Origin: Anticarsia gemmatalis
Taxonomy: Eukaryota; Arthropoda; Insecta; Lepidoptera; Erebidae
Assembly: GCF_050436995.1 (NCBI RefSeq)
Contig: NC_134765.1
Coordinates: 2,135,501-2,199,500 of the forward strand
Length of the DNA stretch: 64,000 nt
Reading direction: 5' to 3'
Made by a program: the position numbers and the translations under genes. Every line of letters begins with the position of its first letter. The stretch's first letter is position 1. Positions 61,560 to 64,000 of this stretch are shown here, piece by piece. Under the pieces are notes generated by a model. That model saw only the letters and a program-made list of their open reading frames with translations. It made no database searches and was not told the DNA's origin.

Positions 61560-61740
61560 AGAAGCATCTGTTGGCGGAGGCGGTGGCTCCTCGACAGTCA
61601 CGCACGAGCTCGCCTCGCGCCGCAACAATGGCGGCCGCGCCCGCGCGGAAGCTGCACAGAGCCATTACATGCTCCGCTACTCCCGCGCACAGTCCGCCGT
61701 CTGCATGCCTCTACCTACCCGATAAACACTTGCGGTCGAC
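61560..61740. promoter_or_regulatory. GC-rich islet, possible promoter or 5' exon
   Basis: A short CpG-bearing stretch in AT-rich surroundings. It contains AACAATGGCGGCCGCGCCCG, an ATG in good translation context opening a 45-codon frame, but no splice donor that clearly fits. It could be a transcription start for the gene continuing beyond the window. Confidence 0.3.
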
Positions 61741-62690
61741 ATTATCTGTACTCGATAATAAGTAAACGGTAATCGTTGGATACTGTAGGTGGTTCATCGA
61801 CTATTTAGTAATTGAAATTCTTGTGGTTGAGTCCGATAGGCCTACATACTGTTGCATACACGATTCTCCTCTATGATTTTCTCGAGACTTTAATTGACAG
61901 AAACCATTTGTATATTAGACCTTTTTCTAAGAACTTACAATAATGTACGTTTCACCGTGTTTCTAGTCAGTTAAATCGTTTAATATATTGTTAAGGATTA
62001 CTGCACAGCTTGTACGAGGAGTAATAGGCTTAAGTTATGCGTACGTATTAAGTATCTACTTATGTGAAGCGAAGCCGTTGCCCGATTATTGCTGCTGCAG
62101 GTTTTTTCTAGTATTTAAAAGCACGCCAATTTGATTATATTTACTTTTCAGGGAACCGTCGATTGGTATTTTTTAATGAAAAGCTTTTAAAAACTGTGTT
62201 TCGATATCGTTTTTCCATATTTCCCCTTTGTTATTCGCACCGCCATTAAAGAAAAAAATCTGATTTAATTACTCTCTAGTTATCAGAGTTTCAGTACCAA
62301 ATGATTATCCTAATAACTAATATATTTTTTAACACATACACTTGTATTATTGCAAACATATTCGCATCTAAAACTTGATAATTTACAAAATACAAAACAG
62401 ACAGGATAAATCCAGTTGAGCGACTGAAATAGGACATCAAAATCAAGATGGTTGTACTTGTACTAATTACACGACATAAATCCGCTTGTGTTCGCGATTT
62501 AATAGATAACGTCCCAGTAAATAAGGATGAGGGGATCGATAGCGCTCACATAAATTAGAAACTAGTGTTTTAACACCACCCAGGTGGTCGCTTGACACGT
62601 CACTTATATGGACGTCGGGATTCTGAGGCGGAGAACACACTGTAAAGAGGTTTAGGTTATAATTTAATGCACAGGAGAGATTCCAGACAA

Positions 62691-62950
62691 TCTATACTAA
62701 TATAATAAAGCTGAAGAGTTTGTTTGTTTGTTTGATTGTTTGTTTGTTTGAACGCGCTAATCTCAGGAACTACTGGTCCGATTTGAAAAATTCTTTCAGT
62801 GTTAGATAGCCCATTTATCGAGGAAGGCTATAGGCTATATAACATCGCTACGGTCATTAGGAGCGGAGTAGCAACGAAAAATGTTACAAAAACGGGGAAA
62901 ATTTTGACCCATTCTCTTAGGTGACAAGCGAAGTTGCGCTGGTCAGCTAG
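62691..62950 (+). mobile_element. Complete short Helitron-like element
   Basis: 260 bp from TCTATACTAATATAATAAAG to GTTGCGCTGGTCAGCTAG, flanked by A on the left and T on the right, the Helitron insertion rule. It includes a (GTTT)n tract and GGAACTACTGGTCCGATTTG. A small AGCG-loop-CGCT stem sits about 12 bp from the 3' end. Non-autonomous, no coding sequence. Confidence 0.75.
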
Positions 62951-63546
62951 TACAATATATACCTACATTTTCAGACGTTTTTCAATAAAGAGGAGAACTG
63001 TCATTGACGAGAATTTTACAGTAATTATCTACAACGTTATATCGTTCGGAAAACTAAATATCCGAAATAATTAGCCCACTGAAGATCAAAGAACATGTTT
63101 TCTTTTTGCTATTTCTGAATAGTTCACATAAAAAAATAAATAAAATCAAAAAAATTCATATAAAATCCTCTTACCTATAACAAGATAGTAAAAAAATCAG
63201 TTAAAAACAACTTAGTGTTACAAAATTTATTACAGTGACAGAATACTAGAAACAATAAGAGCTTTTGTCAATATTTTTGGCGGAAAGCACAGTGTGACCT
63301 CTGCTTAAATAGGCTGCGGCGCGGCCGACAGTTGACAGTTCTCGGTCAGTATGACACTTTGACACACTCGGAGTAATTTTCTGGGACATCTCTGCCATTT
63401 CTGATAGTTTTCTCACAGCTATATGACACGTTCAGTAACAAAAAACAGTTTGTGGAATGTATTTTCCTTTATTTATGAGATTGATCACTTATTAGACTTA
63501 GCTAGTAGTATAAAGAAAATTTGTTGCTAGCTTTTGTTGTTTATTA

Positions 63547-63640
63547 CTAGCTGACCCGCGCAGCTTCGACCACGAATTTTCATCGAATTTTTATATATTT
63601 TCTGTCTTAAGGACAATTTTCCAAAAACTATTGGAACTAC
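63547..63640 (-). mobile_element. Reverse-oriented Helitron-like 3' end
   Basis: CTAGCTGACCCGCGCAGCTTC is the reverse complement of the shared 3' tail of the elements at 62691-62950 and 19900-20764. Only the tail and some degraded body are recognisable, so the right boundary is approximate. Confidence 0.55.
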
Positions 63641-64000
63641 AGATTTGATTGAGCCTTGTGTCTTGAGTTTTGTGTTTTAGATTCGGCGATTAATTCTTAT
63701 ACTGATATAAGATTAAGTGATGCATTATTTTCTTTCTTACTTTCAAACTATCTTATCACAGTTCCTGGCAAAAGTTCAATGGCAATAGAGCCGTCGTTCC
63801 CACTCATCCGGAAAAATAAGTGTCGATATTATCCCTACATTTATTTTGACGCTCATTTAAGCGTAAAAGTTCATCCGGAGAATGTCGGGGTTACGATATC
63901 TGTTAATTAAGGGTTCGATATAATGGTTATAAACACAGATAGTGTCAATTAGTGGGCCCTCCGTCCCTTACCGCGCCTTTGTGTCTATTTCGATCCCGCC

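Larger units (their letters stand above)
58598..64000. other. Right-hand gap with repeats
   Basis: No gene supported apart from the candidate first exon at its left border. It contains a complete short Helitron-like element (62691-62950), a reversed Helitron tail (63547 on), and a GC-rich islet at about 61560-61740 that may be a promoter or untranslated exon. The rest is AT-rich. Confidence 0.5.

Noticed and set aside
1..64000. CRISPR arrays, operons, phage or viral genes
   Set aside because: No regularly spaced direct repeats, no closely packed co-directional genes and no viral protein families were seen; all genes are eukaryotic with introns.

Overview
The window is animal nuclear DNA, AT-rich and intron-containing, and most likely from a moth or butterfly (Lepidoptera). 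The protein families are insect-type: a Trithorax protein without a CXXC domain, a Rad6-type E2 of 151 residues and a RASSF8-type RASSF. The interspersed repeats (Helitron-like elements ending in a GGTCAGCTAG tail, and an element around the phrase CCACTGCTGGGCAAGGGTCTC) are ones I recall from lepidopteran genomes. No bacterial, viral, CRISPR or operon-like structure was seen.

Ten protein-coding genes could be assembled exon by exon with closed reading frames, plus one candidate first exon. Left to right: a GPI-anchored Ly6-domain protein (+, 695-3727); CCDC174 (-, 3990-7552); the E2 ubiquitin ligase partner UBE2A/Rad6 (+, 8401-10671); a REXO1-like exonuclease in one exon (-, 12167-15358); BLOC1S4 (+, about 16156-16611); dUTPase (-, 17247-18280); trithorax/KMT2 (+, 24685-39963, 4,440 residues in 13 exons, one of them 9.6 kb); a Tctex-type dynein light chain (-, 43820-44786); RASSF8 (+, 45445-51956); and an ING1/ING2-type PHD protein (-, 54574-56915). 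A possible first coding exon on + lies at 58539-58597. The ten genes alternate strand without exception, so every junction is tail-to-tail or head-to-head.

The gaps hold candidate 3' UTRs, short shared promoter regions, and two larger repeat-bearing stretches: 18.3-24.6 kb upstream of trithorax, and 58.6-64 kb. At least three Helitron-like elements have TC and CTAG ends inserted between A and T. A GC-rich 15-bp perfect inverted repeat sits inside one longer Helitron-like element.

Three of the genes touch one chromatin pathway: UBE2A (H2B ubiquitination), Trithorax (H3K4 methylation) and the ING protein (H3K4me3 reading by its PHD finger). The most interesting observations are the face-to-face poly(A) signals 24-27 bp apart at three tail-to-tail junctions, paired Taspase1-like sites plus extra zinc-finger and AT-hook-like motifs in the giant Trithorax exon, a GC-AG intron in RASSF8, a 28-nt intron-like segment at the start of BLOC1S4, and a cluster of foldbacks filling a dynein light chain intron. 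I found nothing that I would call a wholly new system.
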